Notes under the pieces: model-generated
Told to the model about the DNA's origin: nothing
The model's input: only the letters and a program-made list of their open reading frames with translations
Databases searched by the model: none
Assembly: GCF_017355935.1 (NCBI RefSeq)
Contig: NZ_JAFIQT010000007.1
Span: forward strand, 62,001 to 126,000
Direction of reading: 5' to 3'
Origin: Telluribacter humicola
GTDB taxonomy: Bacteria > Bacteroidota > Bacteroidia > Cytophagales > Spirosomataceae
DNA: 64,000 bases
In this document: positions 34,952 through 44,246 of the stretch, piece by piece
Numbering within the stretch: the stretch's first letter is position 1
Layout: each line of letters starts with the position of its first letter
Position numbers and translations under genes: made by a program

Positions 34952-35908
34952 TTAGAATACTTCCTGCGCGATCTTCATTACATTATCTGACTTACCCATA
35001 GTATAGAAATGCAGCACCGGTACGCCGTACGCCATCAGCTCCTTACACTGCTGAATTCCCCACTCGATACCTACCTGACGCACCTCCTTATCGGTTTCAC
35101 ACTTTTCGGCCGCACTAACCAATTCCTGTGGCATATCCAGATGGAATATTTTAGGTAGTACCGTCAGTTGTTTTTTAGTAGAAAGTGGTTTCAGACCCGG
35201 AATGATTGGCACTGTAATACCTTCCGCCCGGCACCGCTCCACAAACTGGAAGTACTTCTGGTTGTCGAAGAACATCTGAGTCACGATGTACTCAGCACCC
35301 GCGTCTATTTTCTCTTTAAAGTACCTGAAGTCAGTATCGAAATCAGGTGCTTCAAGGTGTTTCTCCGGATACCCGGCCGTGCCTATACAAAAGTCAGTAG
35401 GAAAGCCCTGCGTCTCTTCGTGCAGCAGTAGTCCCTTGTTCATATTAACGACCTGCTCTATCAGTTGTGAAGCAAAGCAGTGACCACCATCTTTAGGCTT
35501 GAATACACCAACTGATTTTTCAGGATCTCCCCGCAGTACCAGTACATTATCAATGCCCAGGTAATTGAGGTCGATCAGCATATCTTCGGTTTCTTCCCTT
35601 GTAAATCCTCCACAAATGATATGTGGTACCGCATCTACCTTGAACCGCTCCATCAACCGCGCACAGATACCTACCGTACCCGGACGCTTACGTACCGGAA
35701 TACGACGAACTGTTCCGTCCGGTAGCTGCTTTTCGATGACTTCCTCACGGTGGTAAGTCACATCAACAAATGGGGGATTGAACTCCATGAGAGGCTCTAC
35801 CGAATCCAGTAACTGATTGATATTTTGCCCCTTGATCGGTGGGATAATTTCGATGGAGAAAAGCGTCTTGCCGTTGGCCTGGCTAATGTACTCCGTTACT
35901 TTGGTCAT
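34952..35908 (-). CDS. metF: 5,10-methylenetetrahydrofolate reductase
   Basis: 318 residues. It makes 5-methyltetrahydrofolate, the methyl donor for MetH, which is encoded 4 kb away. MTHFR motifs are present: FSIEIIPPIKGQN near 17, DVTYHREE near 49, VLRGDPEKS near 123, GTAGYPEKHLEAPDF near 175 and TQMFFDNQKYFQF near 211. The family barrel is complete. A -7-like box TACCTTTG lies on the minus strand at 35946-35939. Confidence 0.95.
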   Translation of the reverse strand: MTKVTEYISQANGKTLFSIEIIPPIKGQNINQLLDSVEPLMEFNPPFVDVTYHREEVIEKQLPDGTVRRIPVRKRPGTVGICARLMERFKVDAVPHIICGGFTREETEDMLIDLNYLGIDNVLVLRGDPEKSVGVFKPKDGGHCFASQLIEQVVNMNKGLLLHEETQGFPTDFCIGTAGYPEKHLEAPDFDTDFRYFKEKIDAGAEYIVTQMFFDNQKYFQFVERCRAEGITVPIIPGLKPLSTKKQLTVLPKIFHLDMPQELVSAAEKCETDKEVRQVGIEWGIQQCKELMAYGVPVLHFYTMGKSDNVMKIAQEVF

Positions 35909-36010
35909 GTAGTACTTTTATATGGCTTAAAACAGCCACAAAGGTACTGAGTTTCCTACTTTGGAGCTAATAATTAGCCATCAAGACTACAAAAGATTGC
36001 TACAAAAAAC

Positions 36011-36043
36011 ACAAAAGCCCGGAAGCATCTTCCGGGCTTTTGT
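36011..36043 (-). terminator. Terminator of the lipoprotein gene at 36049
   Basis: A 15-bp perfect stem (36011-36025 with 36029-36043, inner arm GCCCGGAAG) with a 3-nt loop, 5 bp after the gene's stop. Read on the minus strand it ends in a short T run. Confidence 0.85.
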
Positions 36044-36048
36044 ACTAC

Positions 36049-36423
36049 TTATTTTCCTTCTGACGAAAGTTTTTTGATCGACTTCAGTACGATCGGCTGA
36101 CAGCGCCAGCGCTCATTGTCATATATTTCCTTTACCTCAGCCGTAAATTCTACCCGAGTTCCCTCCACTGATAGTGATTCCGGTATATTACAGGGGCAAT
36201 AGGGGGTATTAGGATCGTCATTCAGGTAAATATCCACCCACTTTTCGGACTCCGTGGTAGTGACCCGCACGGCTCCCTCACGGTTGCTGAGAGTATTTAC
36301 TGTTTTACGATCTGCATAGCTGCATTGGCTCTCGGCCAATGTGGCTAACTCATTCTTGGGTTCACCGGGCTCACAAGCCACGGCTCCCAATGCAAACATG
36401 GCTAATACAAGGTAGTTCTTCAT
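36049..36423 (-). CDS. Hypothetical lipoprotein, 124 aa
   Basis: The N-terminus MKNYLVLAMFALGAVACEPG is a lipoprotein signal with lipobox AVAC. The mature domain of about 105 residues is beta-rich, with Cys residues in CSYAD, YCPCNIP and RWRCQP that could pair or bind metal. It resembles small single-domain OB-like lipoproteins, but I assign no family. It is monocistronic and sits upstream of metF on the same strand with its own terminator. Confidence 0.75.
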   Translation of the reverse strand: MKNYLVLAMFALGAVACEPGEPKNELATLAESQCSYADRKTVNTLSNREGAVRVTTTESEKWVDIYLNDDPNTPYCPCNIPESLSVEGTRVEFTAEVKEIYDNERWRCQPIVLKSIKKLSSEGK

Positions 36424-36650
36424 CTATTGATTGGTTTTTAGACAAAGAGATAGCTGTGGCCCAAAAAGTTGGAACAGGCACAATAAAAAATTTAAAAATA
36501 TTGAAAACTACGTCTCATCAGGCTGTGGCCATGTACATGACCCCTCCTATCATCGTGCTTAGCCAAACCAGGCGCCAGGCTAGCTCACACATTTTTACCT
36601 GCCTTTCCATAACTTTTACTTCTTAATTACTCTGGACTACCTGATATCAC

Positions 36651-36869
36651 TTAACGTCTGGTTTCCTTTTTCTCTACCGGCACATCAGGAGGTGTTTCAT
36701 TGTACCCTTTGTGCTTATTCATATTGTTCTCTTCAAACTCATCCACCGCATCTTCATCCAGCCTCTCCGATGACTTATAGGTATCATCCAGGTGTTTTTG
36801 GATATCAGCTGTACCGGCAGGCGAAGGGCTCCCCCCCTCTACATTTTTTTTGTTGTCTTTTGACTCCAT
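36651..36869 (-). CDS. Small acidic hypothetical protein, 72 aa
   Basis: Start chosen at ATG 36867-36869 (MESKDNKKNVEGG); the frame is open upstream to 37034, but that part is Pro/Ser-rich and not protein-like. The product is highly charged and hydrophilic (LDEDAVDEFEENNMNKHKG) with a Pro/Lys tail and no membrane segment, probably disordered. No function is known to me. Confidence 0.5.
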   Translation of the reverse strand: MESKDNKKNVEGGSPSPAGTADIQKHLDDTYKSSERLDEDAVDEFEENNMNKHKGYNETPPDVPVEKKETRR

Positions 36870-37340
36870 ATAAGTATTGATTCGGGACTTGTTAGTAAGT
36901 GCCGGCTTATAGGTACCTACGGCCGGTGAACGATTGCAAACAATTCGCATTCCAGTGGGGTTAGCCTGAGAAGCAGGAAGAATCTGGGAAGTAATGTACT
37001 CTGATGGGAGAAGAGGGTGTTCTGAAATATCCACACGTGGTATATAATAAAAATAGCCAACCGCATGACAGTTGGCTATTCCACGTAAACCCTCCTCTAT
37101 CTGTGATTGTCGTTTTTATTTCATGCGATGTAAATGTTCATTTACTCGGCATGTCAATAAGTTTGACAATAAGATTTATTAAATCTCTGTGCCACCGTCA
37201 GAAGAAGCCTACCAATAATTATCAAATAGCTCAAAATCAACGTTTTATTTTTTTTGACTTTTTTAACCCACAATTTTGAGGGAAAAGTTTCCACAATTTT
37301 GTTTCCCCACTCGTACCCATTGTTCCCCAAATTGTATACG
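36870..37340. other. Long gap with an orphan minus-strand terminator hairpin
   Basis: No convincing gene. A hairpin AATAGCCAAC/GTTGGCTATT (37052-37061 with 37071-37080) is followed on the minus strand by a T5 run. The stretch 37100-37300 is AT-rich with a T8 run. A 75-codon frame on the minus strand (37154-37381) overlaps the end of elaA and looks spurious. Confidence 0.5.
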
Positions 37341-37796
37341 TCACCCCACTTTTCGGAGCATTTCGATGTGTTCGATATCATCCTCCAGGTACATGTCCCC
37401 TACCTGCTCAAATCCGAAAGACTTATAGAACTTCTTCAGGTAGAGCTGAGCTCCGATCCGGATGGGTACAGTACCATATAGCTGTTCAACTGATTGGATA
37501 GATTGCTGCATCAAGTGGCGGCCGATACCGTACCGACGGTACTGCGGCGACGACACGACTCGTCCGATAGATGCCTCTTCGTAAGACAATCCCGGAGGTA
37601 CTATGCGTGTATAAGCAGCCAGAGTTCCCTCCGGTGTCCAGCCCATCAGGTGGTGGCACAGCTGGTCTTTGTTGTCCATATCCAGGAAAGGGCAGGTCTG
37701 CTCTACTACAAACACCTCGCTGCGAAGGCGCAGGAGCTGGTATAACTCGTCAAGGGTAAGACTATAAAAAGGTTTTAGCGACCAGGTAAGCTGCAT
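37341..37796 (-). CDS. elaA: ElaA-type GNAT acetyltransferase
   Basis: 151 residues. The ElaA pattern is clear: LYQLLRLRSEVFVVEQTCPFLDMD near 18-41, then the acetyl-CoA loop SPQYRRYGIGRHLM (R-x-x-G-x-G) near 82-95, and a final YKSFGFEQVGD near 125-135. It would acetylate a small molecule or protein; the substrate is unknown. It is divergent from yebC. Confidence 0.88.
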   Translation of the reverse strand: MQLTWSLKPFYSLTLDELYQLLRLRSEVFVVEQTCPFLDMDNKDQLCHHLMGWTPEGTLAAYTRIVPPGLSYEEASIGRVVSSPQYRRYGIGRHLMQQSIQSVEQLYGTVPIRIGAQLYLKKFYKSFGFEQVGDMYLEDDIEHIEMLRKVG

Positions 37797-37823
37797 GGAG
37801 ATAATGTTAGTCTGTAAAAGATT

Positions 37824-37851
37824 GAAGGGCTACTCCTGGGAGTAGCCCTTC
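37824..37851. other. Hairpin in the elaA-yebC divergent gap
   Basis: A perfect 12-bp stem GAAGGGCTACTC/GAGTAGCCCTTC with loop CTGG. It looks like a terminator but lies upstream of both flanking genes, so it may be an attenuator, end a short leader RNA, or be a protein-binding site. Confidence 0.6.
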
Positions 37852-37961
37852 AAAATAAATGCATTGAAACTAAATTTTTGGTAGGGAAATCAATTGGAGG
37901 CATAAATTCAGAATCATACCCAAAAAATAAACCTCACTTGTACCGGCTTATCCCCTAATTG

Positions 37962-37993
37962 TTGGTTCAGTTAATAATGGTTTTGTAGTTTTG
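37962..37993 (+). promoter_or_regulatory. Candidate yebC promoter
   Basis: TTG at 37962-37964 and -7 box TAGTTTTG at 37986-37993 are separated by 21 bp, matching the Bacteroidota -33/-7 consensus, 45 bp before the yebC ATG. Confidence 0.6.
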
Positions 37994-38037
37994 CGAAATA
38001 AATTTGATCTAAACCAAGCTTTATCAACTCATACAAC

Positions 38038-38754
38038 ATGGGAAGAGCATTTGAATACCGGAAAGCACGAATGTTTAAACGTTGGGACCACATGGCCAAA
38101 ACCTTTACCCGTATCGGTAAAGACATAGTACTGGCTGTTAAAAGCGGTGGCCCCGACCCTAATACCAATGCCCGTCTGCGGGCGCTGCTTCAGAATGCCA
38201 GAGCGGCGAATATGCCAAAAGATACAATCGAGCGCGCTATCAAGCGGGCTTCATCAAAAGACCAGGAAGACTATAAGGAAATGGTATACGAAGGATACGG
38301 TCCTCATGGTGTTGCCATCCTGGTAGAAAGTACTACTGATAACCCTACCCGTACCGTAGCCAACGTACGCAGCTACTTCAACAAGCTGGGAGGTAGCCTG
38401 GGTACTATGGGTATGCTGGACTTTATCTTTGACCGCAAGTGTGTATTTAAGCTAGCCAACGACGGCAAGAAGGATATTGAGGAGCTAGAGCTGGAACTGA
38501 TTGACTTCGGCGCCGACGAGGTATTCCTGGACGAGGAGAATAACCAGATTGTGATCTACGGTGAATTTGCTGCTTACGGCTCACTCCAGAGCTATCTGGA
38601 AGAGAACAAGTTTGAAATTGTAGAATCTGATTTCGAGCGTGTCCCTAACGATACCAAGAAGCTATCCGAAGAGGAAGTGGCCGAAGTAGAAAAGCTCATT
38701 GAGCGCATCGAAGAAGACGACGACGTGCAGCGTGTGTTCCATAACATGGCGTAA
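38038..38754 (+). CDS. yebC: YebC/PmpR family protein
   Basis: 238 residues. It starts MGRAFEYRKARMFKRWDHMAK and continues with the YebC blocks GGPDPNTNARLRALLQNARA (about 38-57) and MPKDTIERAIKRA, then YEGYGPHGVAILVES (about 86-100) and NPTRTVANVRSYFNKLGGSLG. The acidic C-terminal domain is complete. YebC proteins are known as DNA-binding regulators and, more recently, as factors easing translation of proline-rich stretches. It is monocistronic with a hairpin terminator. Confidence 0.95.
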   Translation: MGRAFEYRKARMFKRWDHMAKTFTRIGKDIVLAVKSGGPDPNTNARLRALLQNARAANMPKDTIERAIKRASSKDQEDYKEMVYEGYGPHGVAILVESTTDNPTRTVANVRSYFNKLGGSLGTMGMLDFIFDRKCVFKLANDGKKDIEELELELIDFGADEVFLDEENNQIVIYGEFAAYGSLQSYLEENKFEIVESDFERVPNDTKKLSEEEVAEVEKLIERIEEDDDVQRVFHNMA

Positions 38755-38803
38755 TTGGGCTATAAGCTGTAGGCTTTAAGCTATATGCCATTAGTCATTT
38801 CCT

Positions 38804-38834
38804 AAGGCGGCTCCTTTCGGAGTCGCCTCTTTTT
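38804..38834 (+). terminator. Terminator of yebC
   Basis: GGCGGCTCC-TTTC-GGAGTCGCC (one wobble pair) followed by C-T5. It touches the stop codon of the convergent GreA/B-like gene. Confidence 0.85.
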
Positions 38835-39276
38835 ATTCGATTGCTTCTATCTTGTGCGTCTTTCCCTGAAATTGGAAGCTTTCCCCTACTCCCTTCCCCA
38901 TCAGTAGCTTACCAATGGGCGAAGCCAGTGATACTGCCATGACCGTGGCACCATCCAGCGTCACCATCCCTACGCTTACCGCCATAAAGAACTGACCAGC
39001 CGTAGTATTGACCAGACTACCCAGGGCTACGCGCGTAAGTACCTCGGCTTCATTGATTCGTTCCAGCACGAGGCGCTCCTGCCGGGCCTGCTCGTACTGC
39101 CGGGCAAACATGTCACGGTCGAGCTGTCCCATAGCCCGCGCAGTTTCGTATTTATCTCCTACTGAGCTTTTGCTTTGTTCATTGGCTGAGGCTTGGGCGG
39201 CTTCCATTGCCTGCCAGGATACCGCCATCCGCTCGTCGAGCAGGGCTTTGAGGTGGGCTAGTACTTTTTGTTTCAT
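38833..39276 (-). CDS. GreA/GreB-like transcription factor, Bacteroidota small type
   Basis: 147 residues. A helical N-terminal part (KQKVLAHLKALLDERMAVSW) is followed by the motif SKSSVGDKYETARAM near 36-50 and a C-terminal FKBP-like domain (VNTTAGQFFMAVSVG and ASPIGKLLMGK near 118-128) as in GreA/GreB relatives. The N-terminal coiled coil is shorter than in true GreA, so cleavage-factor activity is uncertain. It may instead bind the RNA polymerase secondary channel as a regulator. Confidence 0.82.
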   Translation of the reverse strand: MKQKVLAHLKALLDERMAVSWQAMEAAQASANEQSKSSVGDKYETARAMGQLDRDMFARQYEQARQERLVLERINEAEVLTRVALGSLVNTTAGQFFMAVSVGMVTLDGATVMAVSLASPIGKLLMGKGVGESFQFQGKTHKIEAIE

Positions 39277-39291
39277 TATCTAATATCATAA

Positions 39292-39325
39292 AAAAGCATG
39301 GTACCAAGTACAGTACCATGCTTTT
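39292..39325 (-). terminator. Terminator downstream of metH
   Basis: A 13-bp perfect stem AAAAGCATGGTAC/GTACCATGCTTTT (39292-39304 with 39313-39325) with an 8-nt loop; the minus-strand read ends in T5. It lies about 150 bp after the metH stop and just upstream of the GreA/B-like gene. Confidence 0.8.
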
Positions 39326-39360
39326 ACTTTAGGTATTTCTTTGCTCTTTTTGCTCAGTTA

Positions 39361-39449
39361 GCTCACCCCAGCGGGGGTGGTATCTGATAGCGTTTTAAAC
39401 CGGGACGCGTAGTCGCTATTCAAGTCCGCCCTGATTTCAAATCAGGGCG
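39361..39449. repeat. Cluster of inverted repeats downstream of metH
   Basis: ATAGCG (about 39387) pairs with CGCTAT (about 39414), and CGCCCTGAT/ATCAGGGCG (39427-39435 with 39441-39449) is a perfect 9-bp stem. The strand is therefore structured between the metH stop and its terminator. It could be a 3'-UTR RNA element or a dispersed repeat. Confidence 0.5.
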
Positions 39450-39472
39450 AGCGTAGATCTTCGACATTCCAA

Positions 39473-42400
39473 TCAATACGCCAATATCGGTGCCAGCCAA
39501 CGCTCTACATCCTCCACGGACATGTTCTTGCGGCGGGCGTAGTCTTCTACCTGATCCTTATGGATCTTACCTACGGGGAAGTAGCGGCTTTCCGGATTTG
39601 CAAAGTACCAGCCACTCACCGAGCTGGCCGGATACATGGCAAAGCTCTCCGTGAGAACAATATCAGCTCTTCCCGCATCCAGCAGGTTGAACAAGGTCTG
39701 CTTTTCGGTATGGTCAGGACAGGCCGGATAACCCGGTGCCGGACGTATACCACGGTATTTCTCTTTGATCAAGTCCTCATTTTCCAGTTTCTCATCCGTA
39801 GCATATCCCCAGATCTCCTTCCGTACGCGCTCGTGCATCAGTTCGGCAAAGGCCTCCGCCAGACGATCCGCCAGCGATTTGACCATGATGCTGTTGTAGT
39901 CATCGTGCTCGCGCTCGTACTTTTCCAGCAGGGCCTCAATACCGATACCGGCTGTTACCGCAAAACCACCAATGTAGTCGGTATGGCCGCTTTCGAGCGG
40001 GGCAATGAAATCAGAGAGACAGTAGTTAGGCAATCCCGCTGCTTTCTGGCTCTGCTGGCGCAGGTTGTGCAGCACGGTGAGGGTATCAACTACCGTTTCA
40101 CTGCCTGCTAATACCGGTTGGCTCTGTCCACTCAGTACAGACTCGGCATTGCGCCGGCTGATCTTATATTCCATGTGGGTATGTGATCCGTGGCGCTCAC
40201 AGGGTACTTCGCGGGTCTGCTCTTCAAACTCGTGCAGCAGGATATCATCCTCAATGGCATTGGCCGGCCAGAAGCCTATCACCGCCTTCGCCCGCAGCGA
40301 CTTATCACGGATGATTTGACCCAAAAGTACAGCGGCATCTTCGTACAGCTTCTGCGCCTCGGAGCCTACTATAGGGTCTTCAAATATCTTGGGGTACTTG
40401 CCATGTAGCTGCCAGGTCTGGAAAAAAGGCGTCCAGTCGATGTACTTCGCTATTTCAGCCAGGTCATAGTCTTCCAGCACGCGGGTACCCAGGAAGGAAG
40501 GCTTGGGAGCTATGTACTCTTTCCAGTCGATGTTCACCTTGTTCTGACGTGCTGCCACTATCGGAAGATGCTCCTTATCCGTCTTGCGGCGGGCGTGATC
40601 TTCGCGAAGCTGAGCGTACTCAGCTTTGATATCTTTCAGTACTTCGGCCTGGCTCTTGTCGCTCTGGGTGAGTTTACCAGCCACAGGTACCGAGCGTGAC
40701 GCATCCAGTACGTGTACCACCGGCCCCGAGTAGTGCGGGTCGATCTTGACGGCGGTATGAATACGTGAGGTAGTAGCTCCTCCGATCAGCAGCGGTATCT
40801 TAAAGCCCTGACGCTCCATTTCCTTGGCTACGCCCACCATCTCGTCCAGCGAAGGCGTAATCAGCCCCGACAGACCTATTATATCTACATTTTGCTCTTT
40901 GGCAGTCGCGAGTATCTTATCTGTAGGTACCATTACCCCCATGTCAATGATCTCGTAGCTGTTACAGCTCAGTACTACACCTACTATGTTCTTACCGATA
41001 TCGTGTACATCCCCTTTTACGGTAGCCAGCAGGATCTTTCCTACCGGTTTGGCATCGGCCTGTTTGTCGGCTTCAATGTAAGGCTGCAGGTATGCTACGG
41101 CTCTTTTCATTACCCGGGCCGACTTCACCACCTGAGGCAGGAACATCTTTCCTTCGCCAAACAGGTCACCTACTACACTCATCCCGTCCATTAGAGGGCC
41201 TTCAATTACTTCCAGCGGGCGGCTGAACAGGTGGCGGCACTCTTCTACGTCCTCTTCGATGTAATCAGCAATTCCTTTCACCAGTGAGTGCGTAATGCGC
41301 TCCTTCACGGCCGCCTCGCGCCAGCTCAGGTCAGGGCCCGACTGGGTCTTGCCTTTATCCTTGATGGTCTCGGCAAAAGTCACCAGACGTTCCGTGCCAT
41401 CCGGACGACGGTTGAGCAGTACATCTTCTACCAGCTCAAGAGTTTCCTTTGGTATCTCATCATAGATCCCAATCTGTCCGGCGTTGACAATACCCATATC
41501 AAGACCAGCCTTGATAGCGTGGTAAAGGAAAGCAGTATGAATAGCTTCGCGAATAGGTTCGTTACCCCGGAAACTGAATGATACGTTGGATACCCCACCC
41601 GATACTTTGGCATACGGTAGGTTTTGCTTGATCCAGCGTACCGCGTTGATAAAGTCAACGGCGTAGTTGTTATGTTCTTCGATACCCGTAGCAACCGTCA
41701 GGATGTTGGGGTCAAAGATGATATCCTGCGGGGGGAAACCTACCTCATCCACCAGGATACGATAAGCGCGCTCACAGATCTGGATACGGCGTTCGAAGTT
41801 ATCAGCTTGACCGTCTTCGTCAAACGCCATCACTACCGTAGCGGCACCATAACGAAGTACAGTACGGGCGTATTCTTTAAATTTCTCTTCTCCTTCTTTC
41901 AGCGAGATGGAGTTCACAATGGCTTTCCCCTGTACACACTTCAATCCGGCCTCGATCACCTCCCACTTCGAGGAGTCGATCATGATGGGTACTCGAGCAA
42001 TATCGGGCTCGGCGGCAATGAGGTTCAGGAAGGTCTTCATGGCCTCTACGCCATCGATCATTCCTTCGTCCAGGTTTACGTCCAGTACCTGAGCCCCGTT
42101 TTCGACCTGCTCCCGAGCTACGCTCAGCGCTTCATCGTATTTGTTTTCCCGGACCAGACGGGCAAATTTCTTAGATCCCGTTACGTTACAACGCTCACCT
42201 ATATTCACAAAGTTGGTCAGCGAGGTAATCTTCACCGGCTCCAGTCCCGACAGCTTCATGTTGTTGTCAGTAGCCGGAAGCTGACGGGGAGGGTGGCTGG
42301 CTGCCAGATTGGCGATAATCCTGATGTGATCGGGAGTAGTACCGCAGCACCCCCCAATGATATTCACCAGATTATCTTTCAGAAATCCGTCCACAATCTC

Positions 42401-43333
42401 TCCCATTTGCTCGGGGGTCTGATCGTATTCACCCATTTCATTGGGCAGACCTGCGTTGGGGTGAGCAGAAGTATAGAAAGGTGCCTCATTAGCCAGCGTC
42501 TGTACGTACGGACGCATCAGGTCAGCGCCGAGTGCACAGTTAAGACCTACTGACAGCAATGGCAGGTGCGACACAGAGGTCAGGAAGGCCTCTGTGGTCT
42601 GGCCGGACAGGGTACGTCCCGACGCATCGGTGATGGTACCCGACACCATGATGGGTAGCGGCTGTCCGTCCACCCACTTCCACGACGGCAGCGGCGTAAC
42701 GATACCTTTGCGGGCATCTTCAAAAAATTTATCAATGGCAAACAGCGCTGCCTTGGCATTGAGTGTATCAGTAATGGTCTCGATGAGCAGCAGGTCTACT
42801 CCACCGTCTACCAGTCCGTGTACCTGCTCATAGAACGCCTCCACCAGTTGGTCGAAGGTAATGGCACGGTAGCCGGGATTGTTCAGGTCGGGCGATATAG
42901 AGGCGAGGCGGTTGGTAGGTCCCATGGAACCGGACACAAAACGTGGCTTGTGCGGCTCACGCTCTGTAAACTCATCAGCTACTTCACGGGCCAGCTTCGC
43001 TGATTCGTAATTCAGCTCGTAGACCAGTTCTTCCATGCCGTAGTCGGCCATGGCAATCCATGTACCTGAGAACGTATTGGTCTCGGCTATATCAGCTCCT
43101 GCCGCGAAGTAAGCCGCATGGATCTCGCGGATAACATCGGGCCGGGTAATAGACAGAAGGTCATTGTTCCCTTTGATATCCCGTGGCCAGTCTTTAAAAC
43201 GCTCCCCCCGGTAATCTTCGTCCTCCAGCTTATAGCGCTGGATCATGGTACCCATTGCACCATCCAGCACCAGAATCCGGTCTTTCAGAATTTCTCGTAT
43301 ATCTACTTTCAGAGCAGTCTCCATAATACTCAT
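39473..43333 (-). CDS. metH: Cobalamin-dependent methionine synthase
   Basis: 1286 residues, full four-module MetH. The homocysteine domain begins [15 protein letters not shown] and has zinc ligands in GLNCALGAD and [10 protein letters not shown]. The pterin domain has [17 protein letters not shown] near 380. The cobalamin domain has [17 protein letters not shown], where the DxHxxG His binds cobalt. The activation domain includes [12 protein letters not shown] near 1205. It methylates homocysteine with methyl-THF from MetF. The initiation codon may be the Met at residue 4. No cobalamin or SAM riboswitch was recognised upstream. It is divergent from an Lrp-type regulator. Confidence 0.97.
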   Translation of the reverse strand: MSIMETALKVDIREILKDRILVLDGAMGTMIQRYKLEDEDYRGERFKDWPRDIKGNNDLLSITRPDVIREIHAAYFAAGADIAETNTFSGTWIAMADYGMEELVYELNYESAKLAREVADEFTEREPHKPRFVSGSMGPTNRLASISPDLNNPGYRAITFDQLVEAFYEQVHGLVDGGVDLLLIETITDTLNAKAALFAIDKFFEDARKGIVTPLPSWKWVDGQPLPIMVSGTITDASGRTLSGQTTEAFLTSVSHLPLLSVGLNCALGADLMRPYVQTLANEAPFYTSAHPNAGLPNEMGEYDQTPEQMGEIVDGFLKDNLVNIIGGCCGTTPDHIRIIANLAASHPPRQLPATDNNMKLSGLEPVKITSLTNFVNIGERCNVTGSKKFARLVRENKYDEALSVAREQVENGAQVLDVNLDEGMIDGVEAMKTFLNLIAAEPDIARVPIMIDSSKWEVIEAGLKCVQGKAIVNSISLKEGEEKFKEYARTVLRYGAATVVMAFDEDGQADNFERRIQICERAYRILVDEVGFPPQDIIFDPNILTVATGIEEHNNYAVDFINAVRWIKQNLPYAKVSGGVSNVSFSFRGNEPIREAIHTAFLYHAIKAGLDMGIVNAGQIGIYDEIPKETLELVEDVLLNRRPDGTERLVTFAETIKDKGKTQSGPDLSWREAAVKERITHSLVKGIADYIEEDVEECRHLFSRPLEVIEGPLMDGMSVVGDLFGEGKMFLPQVVKSARVMKRAVAYLQPYIEADKQADAKPVGKILLATVKGDVHDIGKNIVGVVLSCNSYEIIDMGVMVPTDKILATAKEQNVDIIGLSGLITPSLDEMVGVAKEMERQGFKIPLLIGGATTSRIHTAVKIDPHYSGPVVHVLDASRSVPVAGKLTQSDKSQAEVLKDIKAEYAQLREDHARRKTDKEHLPIVAARQNKVNIDWKEYIAPKPSFLGTRVLEDYDLAEIAKYIDWTPFFQTWQLHGKYPKIFEDPIVGSEAQKLYEDAAVLLGQIIRDKSLRAKAVIGFWPANAIEDDILLHEFEEQTREVPCERHGSHTHMEYKISRRNAESVLSGQSQPVLAGSETVVDTLTVLHNLRQQSQKAAGLPNYCLSDFIAPLESGHTDYIGGFAVTAGIGIEALLEKYEREHDDYNSIMVKSLADRLAEAFAELMHERVRKEIWGYATDEKLENEDLIKEKYRGIRPAPGYPACPDHTEKQTLFNLLDAGRADIVLTESFAMYPASSVSGWYFANPESRYFPVGKIHKDQVEDYARRKNMSVEDVERWLAPILAY

Positions 43334-43537
43334 TCAATCTATGTAATAATATTAGTTAAGTACCTGCTCAGTTTATATAATCCGAAGAAGGTACTATAAG
43401 ACTACAAATTTAACCAGAAAGACGTTTTATTCCATTTATGTAATTAATTTAGGTATATTATCTACAACTGGTATAAGCTTATCTAACTATTATCTAATTT
43501 AGTACCAACTACTCCGACACATTCAGATATTCTATCT

Positions 43538-43999
43538 ATGCATATTTTAGACGATACCGATAGGGCTATACTACGACATCTTCAGCAGGACGCCACCCTC
43601 AAAACCCGTGAGCTGGCCGCTATGCTAAACTTATCATATACGCCTATCTATGAGCGGGTACGCAGGCTGGAAAAAGAAGGAGTTATTAAGAAATACGTGG
43701 CGTTGATCGACCGCGATAAGGTAGGCAAGAAGCTGATGGTATTCTGTAATATAGCCCTTAAAGAACACTCGCGGGCCATGGGCGATCGGTTTGTAGAGGC
43801 CGTCATGGCTATTCCCGAAGTACTGGAGTGCTTTAATATATCGGGGGACTATGACTTTCTGCTGAAAATTGTGGTCAACGACATGCCCGAGTACCAGCAG
43901 TTCCTGATGCAGAAGCTGGGCTCCCTCGAAAACATTGGCAGTACCCACAGTCTATTTGTAATGGGCGAAATCAAAACCTCTACCGAGCTGAACGTCTAG
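43538..43999 (+). CDS. Lrp/AsnC family transcriptional regulator
   Basis: 153 residues. An N-terminal helix-turn-helix (about 5-50: LDDTDRAILRHLQQDATLK, MLNLSYTPIYERVRRLEKEG) is followed by the RAM ligand-binding domain (VLECFNISGDYDFLLKIVV). Such proteins sense amino acids and often control a divergent gene; here the partner is metH, so methionine or another amino acid is a natural candidate signal. A 204-bp AT-rich gap separates them and could hold the operator. Confidence 0.92.
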   Translation: MHILDDTDRAILRHLQQDATLKTRELAAMLNLSYTPIYERVRRLEKEGVIKKYVALIDRDKVGKKLMVFCNIALKEHSRAMGDRFVEAVMAIPEVLECFNISGDYDFLLKIVVNDMPEYQQFLMQKLGSLENIGSTHSLFVMGEIKTSTELNV

Positions 44000-44204
44000 C
44001 AGCCAGGATAAAAAGGGGTACCTGTGTCAGGCCTTACCTACCTGATCATGAAAGTGTAGGTATACGAATCAAGCTGCTTTACCAGTTTGGCAAAGCCCGC
44101 TAAAAGAGGGTCAAAAGAAGGTAGCCAGGAGCTCCTGCTTTTGCGATTTGGATTATGAGTCCTACCCCAGCATCTCAAAGCCGTTATTATTTATTAAAAA
44201 AATC

Positions 44205-44212
44205 TATTTTTG
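44205..44212 (+). promoter_or_regulatory. Candidate -7 box of the Ppx/GppA gene
   Basis: TATTTTTG matches TAnnTTTG and lies 35 bp before the TTG start codon. No clear -33 TTG was seen. Confidence 0.45.
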
Positions 44213-44246
44213 AGGTGTAAATAGGTTTCACATTAAACATAGAGCT

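Noticed and set aside
37154-37381. 75-codon minus-strand frame
   Set aside because: It overlaps the end of elaA, is built from AT-rich low-complexity DNA and has no protein-like pattern; kept only as part of the gap description.
41624-42553. Plus-strand open frame of 309 codons
   Set aside because: Antisense shadow of metH; length is explained by the coding bias of the opposite strand.
43334-43537. Possible cobalamin or SAM riboswitch upstream of metH
   Set aside because: None of the conserved box sequences could be seen; the gap is mostly A/T.
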